NCBI RefSeq assembly: GCF_963966145.1
Contig: NC_091054.1
Location: 4,402,001 to 4,466,000, forward strand
Length of the DNA stretch: 64,000 nt
Origin: Tenebrio molitor
Taxonomy: Eukaryota; Arthropoda; Insecta; Coleoptera; Tenebrionidae
Direction: 5' to 3'
The position numbers were made by a program, and so were the translations under genes. Under the pieces are notes generated by a model. It was not told the origin of the DNA. It saw nothing but the letters and a program-made list of their open reading frames with translations, and ran no database searches. The number at the start of each line of letters is the position of its first letter. The stretch's first letter is position 1. Of the stretch, positions 51,301 to 63,540 are shown in pieces.

Positions 51301-54300
51301 CAAATTTCAAATTTGAGAAAACGAGTAATATTTCGCTTCAATTCTTGATCAATTACCGTTTTTGATAATTTAACTTTAAATTCAAACGCTAAATCAGAAC
51401 AACCGGTTAAATCCTACTGTATTTGTTTCATACTGTAAAACAGGTAAGTTCATGGTTTTTAGTAAAAAAAAAACCTTTTAATTTGCTATTACATATTCTC
51501 GTCCGTCTCATTACTTTTTTTGTTAATTATCAAATTATGTAAGTATGTATATGACTTATTTATCATTAATCTCACTTCCTGTCTATTTTCATAGCGCACC
51601 GTCCCACTAAAATTTCATAATTCAACAACTTCTTGTTGCCAACATACAATTTCCAACTGCAAATTGCATTACTCTGACGATTAATTTGATAGTGGCGCAC
51701 GTACACCACAAAACAACATTTCCAACAACTCTCGCCTGTTGAAAATCACTCGCGCTGCCAATCACACAACACCCATGCAACCTACCTCTTGCAAAACGTT
51801 GTGCAGTTCCGAATCCCTGATGTAGACCAACATGTAAGCGTTGGTGCAATGTTTGACTGTCATGTTCATGTCCTCGTCGTGACCTCCGTAATTGTGCTCT
51901 ATCGCCTCTTGTTTCGTACACCTAGATACGACGTCGTCATCGAACTTACACCATTTCCCGTCACCCCTCGGATTGATGAAGACCACGTAGTGGCCCCCGT
52001 GATTGTCACCGGAATGGACCAGAACGGCGTGCAACGTGTAGTTGGCCGGGTTGTTGGGGTCTTGCTCTTGCAAGTACGAATCCAGAGAGATCTTCTCGTA
52101 GAACTCGAACCTGTCATTGAACTTGACCGAACAGTCGGTGATGGGATCGTACTGGAACCTCATCAGGTGCAGGTGCAGTACGGGAGGGAAGGCGGAAAAG
52201 ATGACGCCCTTCTCGGCATCTTGCAGTCCGTGCTCGCCCGCGTCGTACTTATTGTCGCCGTCTAGAGTCTCTTTCGCGATGTAATCTTTGAAGGACTCGT
52301 CAACTGCAAAAGAGCGATCACCTCAACCTCTTTCTAATCCGCTAACCACCGACAAAACCCGCTAACGACATCTGTGAAAAACGAAAGTTGCCGTCTTAAT
52401 TTTTCTCAAGTTTCTTCGTTCGTGCCGACTAAAAAAACTCGCTACTCGACGTGATCATCGACGATCACGTACGAATCAAGTTACGACAGCGCTTTAACTT
52501 TTCACAGCCTGCACATTTATTTATTATTTCTTTTCAACTCACTGTTTTTCTTTCCTTTGATGTTCAACTGTATGTCGTAGAACGTTTCTGAACGTGTGCT
52601 CGAGTAGTCGACGTTTTTACATCTAATGTAGGAAATCATTTTGCCCTCGAAGAGTTTCGGCACTGTGCCCTCGACGCAAGTGCCCTTCATTTTACTTTCC
52701 AACTTATCTAAAAGTACCTGAACATCCGACGATTTATAAATTTCATATTTTCTTTACACGAACGTTAGTCATTACCCTGAGAAATTCTTGCACATCATGT
52801 TGCATAAATGAATCCAAAGTCTCCCAGCCGAAACTTTTCGTCAATTTCTTTGTACCGACCGGTTTGTCACAGAATTGCAACTCATGGAATACCCTCTGCA
52901 GGGCCAGAGCTACGGATTTAGTGGAGTCGTCCGATTCGGTCGGCATTTTGTAAACGGCTCGCCGTAATTGATTTGTAAAATATAAAGTTTGAAGTAAAGA
53001 ATTCATGTAGCACGTGGCCCCTTGGTTTTTCAAGCCCACATAACCTGTTGTTAAAAAAAAATACAATAACTGTGTTAGATGTGTGTTTCTGAATGTTTTA
53101 AAAACTTAAGATTACTTAGTTTCAACTGAAAGTTGCATTTAAGTTTTAACACCATTCCCAAATCCAAAGTGACAATAATAAACTTTGTTCTAGTCATTTA
53201 ACAGTGCGTCAGGAACTGATATAAATAAATTTTCAACAGAGAGTTTCTCTCGTGTGCTTGGAAAGTGAGACTCCTTTGACACGGATTGTAACAAGATACG
53301 AATACTGGACATTATTGATTTTTTGAAAATAATCTGACATGTCCAAAACAACGGTTCAACCACGAAGCCACCGACACCACCACAGTCCAGTGGAATAAAT
53401 AAAATGCTGTCAAAAGAAAGTTCACCGCCCGATCCTGGAGTTTACTTTATCATTAAAGAAGGATCGGTTTTGTAAACCTTTTAAAATATATTACGGTGGG
53501 CGAGATAAAACAGGTTTCTACCCTGCTTGTTGTTGCAGTCGATTTCAAATAAACACGATTCAAAATCAAAAACCTATTACAGAATTATTTAATCGCATTC
53601 AATCCATATTTAATGACATATTAAATCTCGAGAACTTTTTATAAAACGAAAATCGTTAAATCAGAATATTATTTTCGCAATTAAAAATTATTTTGGGAAT
53701 GGTGTTAGCATTTAACATTACGTAATTACGGTTTAAAATTTCTACATCTTTTATACGGTTCATTGAAAAACTTTATATAAAAACAATAGCGTATTGTTAA
53801 CAACGAAAAAATCAATTAACAGTTTTTCTAATTTTAGAAATTATTAGATGTGGGTATATTTCAGGCTGTAAATGTTGAATAAGCTTAATAATCTTTGTTT
53901 CAATGGGAATTGGAGAATTTCGTAACGAAAAGGGTCTTCGATAGCAAAATAAAAAAGTAATTATCAGTTATTTATTTTTCGATTTCATAATACAGTGTGG
54001 AATAAAATGATTTACATCTAGTTACCTTTGGAATTTTTGCACATGTAAATTTTCCTGTACCGCTCTACTTTTTTTTTCCGAAGTGCCGAACTATTAGTTC
54101 TGTCAATAAATGTCATCAATCGAATTGACAATTGTTACAATTTACTAAATTGAATTAACAAACGTTGGTGGCCACTTTCAACACTAGCTGTGACTTGCTT
54201 TTGTTAGCTCCTTTTTAATTTCAATCTCAACTTTGCGTTCATATCTTCGCAATAAATCACATTTGGAATTTGGATATATATTTTGAGGTTAGGCTTTCTT

Positions 54301-57300
54301 TTTTGTAGAGCGGCATTTCGTATTTTTACAAGAGTAATGCAAAGGTAACTAGATGTATGTAAATCATTTTATTCCACACTGTATATTTTAACTACGTGTT
54401 TATGGAAAAACCAAAGTCTCAAAATTCTCCCCTTATCACACAAAACGACGCTCTTTACGGTAACCCATCGAAATTAAGACAAATATTTTTTGGCCAATAA
54501 AACTTGTTTCATAAAACTTACGTCTCATCTTATTACATTTTTAAAACTGATACTTTTTAATTCGGATTCAGTTAATTAGCGAATTTGTACGTTGTTTGTG
54601 ACAACTTTTCGTTCCGTAATTTAATCTAAATTTTTTTTTTTAATTTGCATCTGTAATTAAACGGATCTTTGATGTACTGCACCAGACAAAAATTAAGTGG
54701 CAATTTGATATCTAACTTATTATCATTACATGACAACAAACAAAATTCGGATATAATTAAAACGACATAAAATAAGGGACTGCTTTATTTATGTAAAAAT
54801 TTGGATTCTCAAGCACCTATTGAAAAAAAATTTGAAACAAAAAAGTTATTGTATCGCAAGGATCAGCGAAACCAGCAATGGCGATAGCGCCTCATATAAA
54901 AACCAGTTGAAAATCAATGTGTCAAGGGTCAACCAATAAATCTATTTGAAAAGCTTCCGTACGAAGTGGAGTATGTCACTGCACTTCGTGTTTCAATAAC
55001 AAAACAAAGACTTACAGCATGCAGCGAAGTATGTAAAATGGTTTCAAGGTAAAAAGGTAACCAGCACAATGACCGGGCCTAAATCCTATTGAACACATAT
55101 GGGGCCAGGTACAAAGGCAAATCCGAGGCATTACTTTTTTCTCGGTTGAATTTTAAATCATGTCTTGAGGATAATGTGGATTTTTTTTCCGACTATTTTC
55201 TTCAAAGGATAAGTCACTAAATTCAACCGATGATCGATCTTCTGCATTTATTTTTGAAAAGGTTTCAAGATCTAATTACAAATTGAACTTTTTCCATTTT
55301 GAACAAGGACGTACCAGGGATTTTCATCGGTCGCCAGAAAACTACGGGGTCATTATAAATGACTGTCTCATCGCAGTAGGCGTTGGTGACGTAGTTGTGC
55401 GGCAAGCTTTATAACATGAGTGAGGCTCACATCGCCGATAGGTAGCGCTGCTGGCGGTAGTGTAAATTTGTCTACTAGTTTGTCCAACGTTGCGAAGCTA
55501 GCGGCACATCCCAAATTTGTGTGGGTTTTTAACGCCAACTGCGATGGGACAATCATTTATAATGACCCTGTATTTATTTTGCGATATTCGGATAACTCTG
55601 TAGGACTGCGACCAATTATCACAAAAAAATGGAGCATAAAGGACCACGATTTGGTGATGTTTTTCAATGAAGAAAATTTATTAAATAAAACAGATCCAAA
55701 ATGTATAACAAACTGTGGAAAGATGGTTTCAAGGTAAATAAGCGAACAGTTCCATAACCAGATTTGAATACAATTGAGGACGTGGGATGGGCCTAAAAGG
55801 CAAACAGAACATAAGTTTTCCTACGAAAAGATTCGATTTAATCGAGAAAATACTAGTCAAGAAACAAATAAGAAACTTATTTGAGTTGATGCCTTCAAGA
55901 TGTGGGAAGTCTCCAGACAATACAAATATTTCACATTACATAAATAAGATTTTAATTTTTTTTTCCCCCTTTGAACTTATCACTGAATGGTAAAAACTTG
56001 CTTATTTTATGTCGAATTTATTTGGTTAAAAAAGTCTATTTAACCATAACCCTGTCTTCATTACACAACTTGTAAAAAAAAGTATCAAAATAATTCGAGA
56101 AATAACCTATCTTTCCATGTTGAACGAATAACTAACACCTAAAAAGTATTCACGCTTTTGACCGTCCATTTTGTTTTCAAAAATAAATGATTCTGAAATG
56201 CACTGTACCCTTCAATTATTTTTGCTCAAAGTACGTCGTCCTTCCGTTGCAAGTTGCGTGGTAATTACCGCCATATTGTAATGTCGGCTGCTTATTAAAA
56301 AATAGTACAAAAAACCTACACAATACAGTTTCATTTTATATTACGAAATACTATTCATGATTCGTTGAAGTTGCACAGTCGGTTTAAATTTTGGCAAATA
56401 ATTTCGTAGAAAATTGCACATAAAATGTTTTTTAACCTGAAAATAACACGATGCATTTAGCGAGTTATGTTAATGTGTTTAGTTATTTTTAACGCAACAC
56501 AACTTTTAGAAAGTTTTCAATTTCTTTTCACTGTTGCAACGTTCTAATTTTCGCGAGCCGAGCGCAAAACGTTAAATTGAAATGTCATCTTGCATAACAG
56601 ACGGACGGCAAAACAACAATCAACAAAAATTGTCAATTTAGTTGGGTGATAAGAGGAGAAAAGAATGACTTCCACTCCCGAAGAGCGATGATGCATGAGC
56701 TGAAAACGTGGGACGGACTATAGAATTACATATGTCAAGGTCACACGTTTTAATTTGGAACAATAAAAAATTTGGGTTGGTTAACCTGTAAATAATATTA
56801 ATAAGCGTAAACGAACGAAACTTACCTGTATGCTTCTTGCTGTCCCACGAAACCCCGTGGGGGGCGTCTGCCACGACGTGCACTTCTAACGTGATTGAGT
56901 CATCCTTAATGTAACCTTTTTCGGGGTCCAACACGTCGTTCCATCCCATGAAGTGCGAGAACCCCCAATCGTTCTCCTAAAGACGCAACCGTGATCCAAG
57001 GTCCGCAACGCAGCCAACCACCTTACCTTTGAGTAGAACAAGTGCTGGATCTTCCTGGAGAATGGCTCGACATCAGGCCTGACCGACAACATTCGCAGCT
57101 CGGCCACGGCGTAGCAAGACCACGAACTGGACTCGCTCTCGCCGTTGCACTGGAGGAAGAAGCCGAGCGAGCGCTGTGCCGTCCTGTCTTGTCCATGGCT
57201 GTTGCGGGGCATCACCATTATCTTCCAAGGTAGGTTTCTGACGTAGCAAGGCGGCGACAGGGCGGAGTCCTGCAGGAGGGACACGTAAGCCCCTGGCACC

Positions 57301-57644
57301 AGCGTCGAGGGCACTCACCTTGAGCTTGCTGAACTGCTGCACCGTGTACCTGAAGGTCGCTTCAGACCTGGCTTCATCCTCCTCCATGTCTGCGTCCTGG
57401 ACGGACACGTTGGGGTCGGGCTGCGGGCCGATGATCACCTCCCCGTTCTGGGTTTGGTCCATCTCGCCCCCGCCGGTGTCCGTGATGGACTCGGTGGTGG
57501 TGACTGCATACGACGTCGGTGTACGGTTTTTTTATTTTTTTCAAGTTGGCACTCACCTTCCTGGGTCTCCATTTCTTCGACCTCGTTCACTTGGTTCTGG
57601 GGGTTGTCGTCGTTCCTCCTGTACTGCCCCGTGACGTGGTTCAT
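45320..57644 (-). CDS. Usp7: Ubiquitin-specific protease 7 (USP7/HAUSP)
   Basis: Thirteen exons: 57644-57557, 57503-57319, 57269-57027, 56976-56826, 53044-52776, 52717-52543, 52303-51786, 49455-48787, 46599-46337, 46273-45983, 45921-45680, 45619-45476 and 45420-45320; 1112 aa, in frame at every junction. An acidic N-terminus is followed by a TRAF/MATH domain (about 75-205), the catalytic domain (Cys234 in NQGATCYMNS; His475 in NHGGHYVVF) and the ubiquitin-like domains, ending with the activating tail KRSRFNYLEKAIKIYN. USP7 deubiquitinates nuclear substrates such as MDM2, p53 and GMP-synthetase-linked chromatin targets. Upstream in-frame codons before 57644 lack an ATG. Three introns exceed 2 kb and hold transposon debris. 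Confidence 0.97.
47064..47395. mobile_element. MITE in USP7 intron 8
   Basis: GTGATAAAGTgAGGAACAAA at about 47068 is mirrored by TTTGTTCCTTACTTTATCAC ending near 47387, with CACACTGTA at the right edge. The left end is slightly truncated. Two TGACGTCA motifs (about 47185 and 47209) lie inside. Non-coding. Confidence 0.8.
49456..51785. other. USP7 intron 7, no feature seen
   Basis: A+T-rich intron DNA. The short ORF at 49606-49833 has no recognisable domain. TTTGACA-type motifs occur near 49874 and 51267. No repeat boundary could be drawn. Confidence 0.4.
53991..54383. mobile_element. MITE of Tc1/mariner type in USP7 intron 4
   Basis: TA-CAGTGTGGAATAAAATGA and the following bases to about 54033 are mirrored at about 54344-54381, ending CCACACTG-TA. 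Inverted repeats are about 39 bp with one or two differences, the target is TA, total length about 390 bp. No transposase. Confidence 0.88.
54840..55135 (+). pseudogene. Tc1-like transposase relic
   Basis: Near 55073-55129 one frame reads PGLNPIEHIWGQVQRQIRG, the C-terminal DDE-domain motif of Tc1 transposases. Upstream, pieces such as AMAIAPHIKTS are frame-shifted. Only a decayed 3' part is present. Confidence 0.7.
55343..55572. mobile_element. MITE, 230 bp, in USP7 intron 4
   Basis: The left end TACGGGGTCATTATAAATGA and the right end TCATTTATAATGACCCTGTA are inverted repeats that continue to GTCTCATCGCAGT and its mirror (about 37 bp). The ends resemble those of the MITE at 35502-35823. Confidence 0.8.
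55580..55800 (+). pseudogene. Second Tc1-like transposase relic
   Basis: Around 55758 the frame gives PDLNTIEDVGW, a decayed form of the PDLNPIE motif. The upstream text (TKCITNCGKMVSR region) is compatible with a Tc1 core. The same phrase ATGGTTTCAAGGTAAA occurs in the relic at about 55039, so both derive from related elements. Confidence 0.55.
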
Positions 57645-60184
57645 ATTGAGGGATGGCGTTTTAGTTGCCCCCGTCCTGTCTTTTGTCGCAAACCCGAACA
57701 CACCTTTGTTCTTTCTGGTATTCACCAAAAGGTCTTTGTCCGCCGCGACGCAACAATTACCACCGTGATTATTGTGGGTATTATTTTTAGTGCCGGAGAC
57801 GGTAGTCAATTTGACGAAGTGCTTACTCGTGACGCGACCAATTCTTGCTGTTTTTTATACCCTCTGAGCGAGGGCTGCACACAAGACACATATATATAGA
57901 GTATGATTTATGACACGTGACGGATTTTTATAGCGTTCTGACACTCACTGGATTTTATTTTTCGCACGACAACTCACTTTTCATTGAGGAAAATAAACAA
58001 AATGGAGGCATTTTCTTTACTCTCGAGTCGTGATGGTGGGCACAAACACTCGGCTCGGATACCGGTCCCAGCATTCGATTGCGCCGGATGCGTAGCGGGC
58101 CAAGGCGCACGCAATCGGGGGCCCGCTTTTCAAAATTTACCGCGCTTCCTAAATTTTCACGCCTCGGAACCGCACGCTGAAAATCTGATTGTCATCGACG
58201 CCTATGTGGGGGAGATGCTATTTCTATCGGTTTATTTTCTTCAAACTTTACGAATAAAATGGTCACAATTGACAACACGCACAATTTTGCATAGGCAACC
58301 AGATATACACGCCAACCATCAATGTCGTACTGATAAATAAATTAATTCTTCATGAAATAATTTCTTATCATCGTTGAAATTGTTACTGCCTTTCCTTGAC
58401 ACGTAAAACGTTTACACGATGCGTTAATAAACAAAATAACTAGAAAAAATACGTTACATTTCCTCTTCCATTTCAATTTTTGTTTCCCCTAAAAACCACA
58501 ATAGAATCTATTCAGACACGTATGCAATTATGCGTTTGTTAGTGATTACTGATTACGGTACTTTTGTAATTAAAAAACGTAAAAGACACTTTACTTTTAA
58601 ATAAACACGAAGACTAATTCTACATAATAACTTAGATTTTAGTTTTGTGAATTTTTCCTAATGCAATAAACAGCAGCGTCATCACTGGATCTTCTTCTTA
58701 ATTGTTACTTTTGTATTAAAATTGGTATGAACATAAACATTCTAAAACTAAATCATAATGATGTCTTTGGTGTTGTTCGCAAAAAGAAACAGGTGAAGGG
58801 ATCTAATATTATAGATCTTTCCAGAAGTTTACGTTTTGCAATAAGTACACAATACTGAAAGGAAGTCATTAAAAGCTAACAGCCTCTCACGGTTTTTCAA
58901 GTAGGAGCTATAATTGATGGAATTAATGTGCTATAAAAACCTGAATTATTTATTAAAATAGCAAACCTGGTGGTTTGCGGAATTGAGGTCTTGTTGAAAT
59001 TGTGATATAAAATAGTAATAGATTGACTACTGTTACCACCGGCCCTCTGGAGCGGTCGAACTGTCGAATCCAGCTTCGAGACCGATCTCGTTTCTACGCC
59101 GGTGCGACTCAGGAATGAGCCGGTTGGTTCCCGTCTCAAGAAATGCACGTTGTCTCGCAGAAGTCGCAGAAGAGCATCGTCTTTTTGTCCAGCACGTTTT
59201 TACCGAGCCGCAGAGTTTTTTGTAGAAGGAGCGGAGAGGAGAGAATGACACGGACACATTTGAAGCGTGAACGAAAGTGGAAGAGTCTCGGTCAGCGTCG
59301 ACTATTTATCGGAAAGTTGGGACCAAGCGCGGCACGAACGAAGCCCTCTCATTGTTCGCCCGGTATCAATATTCAACTGCAACTAACATATTCAAAAACT
59401 ATTATATTCTTTTGATGCGAATTTCATAATTGTGTTCTTTGAATTAATTGTGAATTATGAGCGTATACGAAAAAACATTTTTTTTGCTCAAAATCAGTGA
59501 TACGGGAAAATTGATTGCACATATTTGAAGCCTTATATCAAGGAAATGTAGCCCTAACGTTTCGTAATTTTTACAATTTTTTTAATAGGATTTATCGTGC
59601 GGACGGTAAAACTTGACTCACTTTGTACAAAATCGTGAAGATTTGCCAAATGTTCGCAATGAATTTTCAACACTTAACTACAAACCGACAAACTGAAATT
59701 TTGGAAGTTTGTCACTAAAAAGACGCAGATTATTTTGAAACTGTTCCTAAAAGTTCATTGATTTTTCGGGAAAAATGGCGTAACGGGACATTAGTTTGAA
59801 ATGTTTGAACGGGGGACAGAATCTTCTGTTGTTACATGGATATCGTCGTTACAAACCAAATAGCATTGTCATTTATTGACCTCAGCGGAAAATAACAAAG
59901 TTTTATTATTTTCTTGATTAATGGTGACAGTTGTTTGACGTTTATTAGCTAAAATTAGCAAAAATCTGACACTGTCAAAGTCACAGCCGCCCCTTATCTA
60001 AGTTCATAATTGTTGATCGCACGGTACATTTCTGTGAACCTGACTTACTTACAAATTGCATATTCATGGTTTGATATAAAAAGAATTGGAGGTATTTCAA
60101 TATTTTTTGTCACTTGCTTGTAAATATGTACTTGACACTTATTATCATTATGTATTACATCATTTGTGGAATGTAATCTGTCAT
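57645..60184. other. Upstream of USP7, no confident gene
   Basis: USP7 5' UTR and promoter come first. Two G+C-rich patches (about 58030-58145 and 59040-59345) stand out from A+T-rich DNA and could be first exons or promoters; the second holds short ORFs on both strands without a domain. I cannot support a coding gene here. Confidence 0.4.
59917..60026 (-). mobile_element. Second copy of the 3013-3376 element (partial)
   Basis: The reverse complement from 60026 downwards reads ACCGTGCGATCAACAATTAT, then GATAAGGGGCGGCTGTGACTT and AATAAACGTCAAACAACTGT, matching 3013-3120 with small gaps. The homology fades below 59917. Confidence 0.75.
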
Positions 60185-60430
60185 CTAATTGCAGGACTGG
60201 TGAAGCTCATTTACAAGCAAATTAGGAAGCTTCTTTTTGTTATCGTTATTGATTCCTAACGTAGGCAATCCATATTTCAGCGCTAAAAACGTTGCATTTT
60301 TGGAAACTGTCCCGCTGGAGTTTGCACTTTTGGTTCGAAATTGTGCTATCATTTTGGAGGTGGCGCCTCTATCGCCGCGCGACGTAACTACTCGACGCGT
60401 GCGCTTTTTCGGCAAATTGCATGAATCCAT
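60185..60430 (-). CDS. Hypothetical short ORF (81 aa)
   Basis: MDSCNLPKKRTRRVV opens a Lys/Arg/Ser-rich frame of 81 codons. No domain is recognised and no splice context is convincing. It could be a first coding exon or chance. The TAG/TAA-free length is only modest for this region. Confidence 0.2.
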   Translation of the reverse strand: MDSCNLPKKRTRRVVTSRGDRGATSKMIAQFRTKSANSSGTVSKNATFLALKYGLPTLGINNDNKKKLPNLLVNELHQSCN

Positions 60431-60519
60431 TGAAGTCGTCTCTTGACTTTCCCAATGATATGTGGTGTGTGTTGTAAATTTTGTAGTTTACTTCATGTTT
60501 TGTGTTGGAATTAACTTTA

Positions 60520-60584
60520 GTTCGGTGTTTTGTACGAGACTGGAGTGAGGCAGCGTCACAGCAACGTCCACCAACGAGATGTAA
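60520..60584 (+). other. Possible first exon with strong donor
   Basis: GGAATTAACTTTAGTTCGGT and the next 60 bp end in ACGAGATGTAAGTGTCCG, a strong GTAAGT donor placed so that an ATG would be split AT|G. If real, the gene continues to the right, possibly beyond the window. No downstream exon was found. Confidence 0.25.
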
Positions 60585-61084
60585 GTGTCCGTATCATAGA
60601 ATTTCTCGATGCAAACAATTCCCGGCCGTGTTCCTACGAAATCGATTGTGTTCTTCGAACCACCACCGACTCTCTTTGCCGAATTTCCGCCGTTTTTCCG
60701 AAAAAAACACTCGAAATTCGCGGAGGTGGGAAACCGAAGCTGGTCGAGGCGGCTGGAAACAATCGACGATCGTGTCGATATTTAAAATGACAAGCTCGCC
60801 TGTCAATTTTTCAGATTTTGTAGGTTAGGTCGATTTATTGTCCTAATCACGCCCAATTTCGCACGGTCGCGATTAGTTCTGGCCGGAATTGGGCTAGAAA
60901 TGTCACCGTGGATGGTTTTTCGATGAGAGATCGTGTGCCGGAACGGAAACATTTTACGTAAGTGGTTGCGGATTTTGTACAGTAACAGCCCCCGTGTCAT
61001 TCTAAAACTGCGCAAATTTCATTGAGGATTTCTAGTGGTTTTGGCCGAGTTCCAATCGCGAATATCTCAAGTCGACATGAAATT

Positions 61085-61450
61085 TCATGTTCCAATCAAT
61101 AAAGTACCTTCTAGTGTGTTTTTGGAGGAATTTACGACGTGATGGAGCTGCACCGACACGGGATTGTGTAATCTGGCTATTAGGATCATAACGATCAAAG
61201 TGATTCGCTTCAGTTCAAAGGTTTTAGCGGGAGCTTTGCAAATGAAAACGTCGCCTTGGTTCAAAACGGGTGTAATTCTGGAGGGTGGGAGCCGAGCCGC
61301 ACACTTGTTCGTTTGCTTTGACTTTCCACGGTAAGGTGAGACTCCCCTCTTGCGGGAATCTTCCAAGAAGTTGGCCATTAGCCCCCGGTTGTCGCACCCC
61401 AACTCGGGGTCCGAGCAACAGCTCGAGTTTTCGTTTGAGGAGTTCGACAT
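61085..61450 (-). CDS. Hypothetical ORF (about 121 aa)
   Basis: MSNSSNENSSCCSDPELG starts at about 61450 in a fair Kozak context and reads to a stop at 61085. The first half is polar and has codon use like neighbouring real exons; the second half is hydrophobic without a clear domain. The + strand is also open here (61350-61547). I do not recognise it. Confidence 0.25.
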   Translation of the reverse strand: MSNSSNENSSCCSDPELGCDNRGLMANFLEDSRKRGVSPYRGKSKQTNKCAARLPPSRITPVLNQGDVFICKAPAKTFELKRITLIVMILIARLHNPVSVQLHHVVNSSKNTLEGTLLIGT

Positions 61451-61459
61451 CGTTATCAC

Positions 61460-63400
61460 TGAGTTTCAGTCTCTACCAACAAATCCCGAAATCCGGAAAA
61501 TCTACAATCCCATTTCGAGACCGGTCCCAGTCGGTTTTTGTATTTAACCCTTCATAACACAATTTCCAAGTCATCACGAAATCCGGAACGAATTAGTGCG
61601 GTTTAAATTGCTTTGTTAAGTATTCAACTGTGTTTGTACAGGTAGCGCGAAAAATTGCTCCGCAAACAGGCGAGTAATGTTTGATAGCTGCAGAAGCGCG
61701 CTAATACAATGAATCACAATGAGTGATTCACAGCGATTATTTTTTGCAATTCTTCCGCGAAACGTGTTATCAACAGCGACGAAAATAGTCTGGAAGATCT
61801 GATAAAGCGCTATTTCGGTTGATGCGCAAAGACGGCCCAACGAGTGTTGGTATCACGTGCGGGGCGGTTTTTAATGGAAGGTAAACACAGTGACGCATCG
61901 ATCTTGTGCACATAAATTTTGCATGGGTTGACCGAGCGACGGCGAAATTTTCGCCGCCCTCAGGGAGTGCGTCGAGTTTTTGCAGGTGTTGACGCGAGGA
62001 AAAATTGTTGTTGTTGGGAGAGCGTCTCCAGGTTTGGGGGGGCGTGCAGCCAGCCGGCCCGAGGCACGCAGCAGGGCCGTATTCTCAATGAGGGAGGCTC
62101 GGAGATCGATAAATAAACCACGCCCGCCCACTATCCCGACCATAGTTTTATAATAAAGAGGCATCCAATGTCTATATTAACATTCCGACTTAATGAACTT
62201 TCACCGACATAACTCACGGCCGGGGATCGGGAATTCAATTATGATCCTCGAAGATGTTTACACAATTCGTCCCAGCACTACAACAGCAAAAACCGACAAT
62301 CGCGAGTGGGGGCGGCGGAATTGTACAGGTGCGACTTTTGTGGCCCATAAAACAAAACGCGCCGCCCGTCCCGGAGGTTTTCATAATAACGAAGTTGCCG
62401 CATCATCGGATGCCGCGTGCGAGAGGGATGCTGCGCCGGAGGAATTATCTTAATGTAGCAAATTTTAAACGAGCCGTGTCCCGAAGAGCGAGCGGCATGT
62501 TGCCCGGATGATTGTTTTATCAATATGTGCATAAAGGGGAAATTTGTGCCGATTTCGCACAAACCCTCGTCGAATCACCGTCATCCGTCCATTCGTCGAC
62601 GATGGCGAGGGCACCTCTTGAATCTTTGATGTTACCTTCGTTCTAAAACAGACCCACGAGTCTAGACAGGAGGAGCAGGAGACGGAATGCAAGACAAATT
62701 GAGGTGACAGTTCTTTTTTAACCACTTAGCTCCCCCGACTTGCTTGTCGTTTGCCAATTTCACTTCAAATTGTATTTATTAAATGACGAAAAACAATTAA
62801 TGGATTTTTGTCGAAACGATAAAAATTGTTCCAAATGGAACAACCAACTACAAATTTTGGAAATGTAAATTCGGTTCAACACTGAAAATAACGTTTCTGC
62901 AGGAAATTTACGTTGTTGTAAAAATTTTAAAAGGTTTTAATTTTTATGATATTATCAATACATATTGTTCATTTTGAGCGATGGGAAATAAGAGAATAAG
63001 TTCTTGTTTGTTCATGTTCGCTCTGTTTGCGTGGTTTAAAGTAAACATGGCTTGGTTTTGTTGATCGGCCAACCCTAAAAAAGAGGGTAATGATCCCTAA
63101 AAAAAAGAGTAGGTTTTTACTCAGGGCGAAATAATGCTTTGTTTGGATTTTTTTTTTCGTTTATGAATTTGAAACATTTTTAGTTTAATTTCAACAATTA
63201 CAACGTCAAATTTTATTTAACAACATTTTCGGGAACATTTCGACACACAAGTAGTAACTTGCGTAACACTTGTCTTTTGACAATCGAATTGGAGACCACT
63301 AATTGAAATGGTAGTGATAAATTAGCGAAAAAGTCATTGTTTGTTCGCCTTAAAATTTGAAAATTGTCATTTTACTGCCACTGTAGCAAAAGAAAAATCA
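61460..63400. other. Right-hand region without a gene
   Basis: G+C-rich islands occur at about 61920-62110 and 62200-62600 with short overlapping ORFs in several frames and no domain. The 62750-63350 part is A+T-rich. Possibly regulatory DNA of a gene outside the window. Confidence 0.35.
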
Positions 63401-63402
63401 GT

Positions 63403-63540
63403 TCAATCTCTGGGCTTAGCACAAAAAGACTCACTTCTACTTTTAATAGAAGGTCTTTTTGTGCTTCGCCCAGTTGCCGGACCTCGACTTCGTCTCGGTC
63501 TCCAATCTCTGGGCTCACCACAAAAAGACTCACTTCTACT
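63403..63540. repeat. Direct and inverted repeat with CACAAAAAGACTC
   Basis: CTCTGGGCTTAGCACAAAAA (from 63405) recurs as CTCTGGGCTCACCACAAAAA (from 63508), both continuing GACTCACTTCTACT. Between them, AGAAGGTCTTTTTGTGCTTC (63448) and GCCCAG form the inverted copy, giving a hairpin with arms of about 28 bp. Confidence 0.75.

Noticed and set aside
57645..57809. Upstream extension of USP7
   Set aside because: The open frame reaches 57809 but starts with TTG; the first ATG is at 57644.
62193..62511. Overlapping + strand ORFs of about 85 codons
   Set aside because: Two frames and the opposite strand are open together in a G+C-rich patch; no domain or codon signal distinguishes one.
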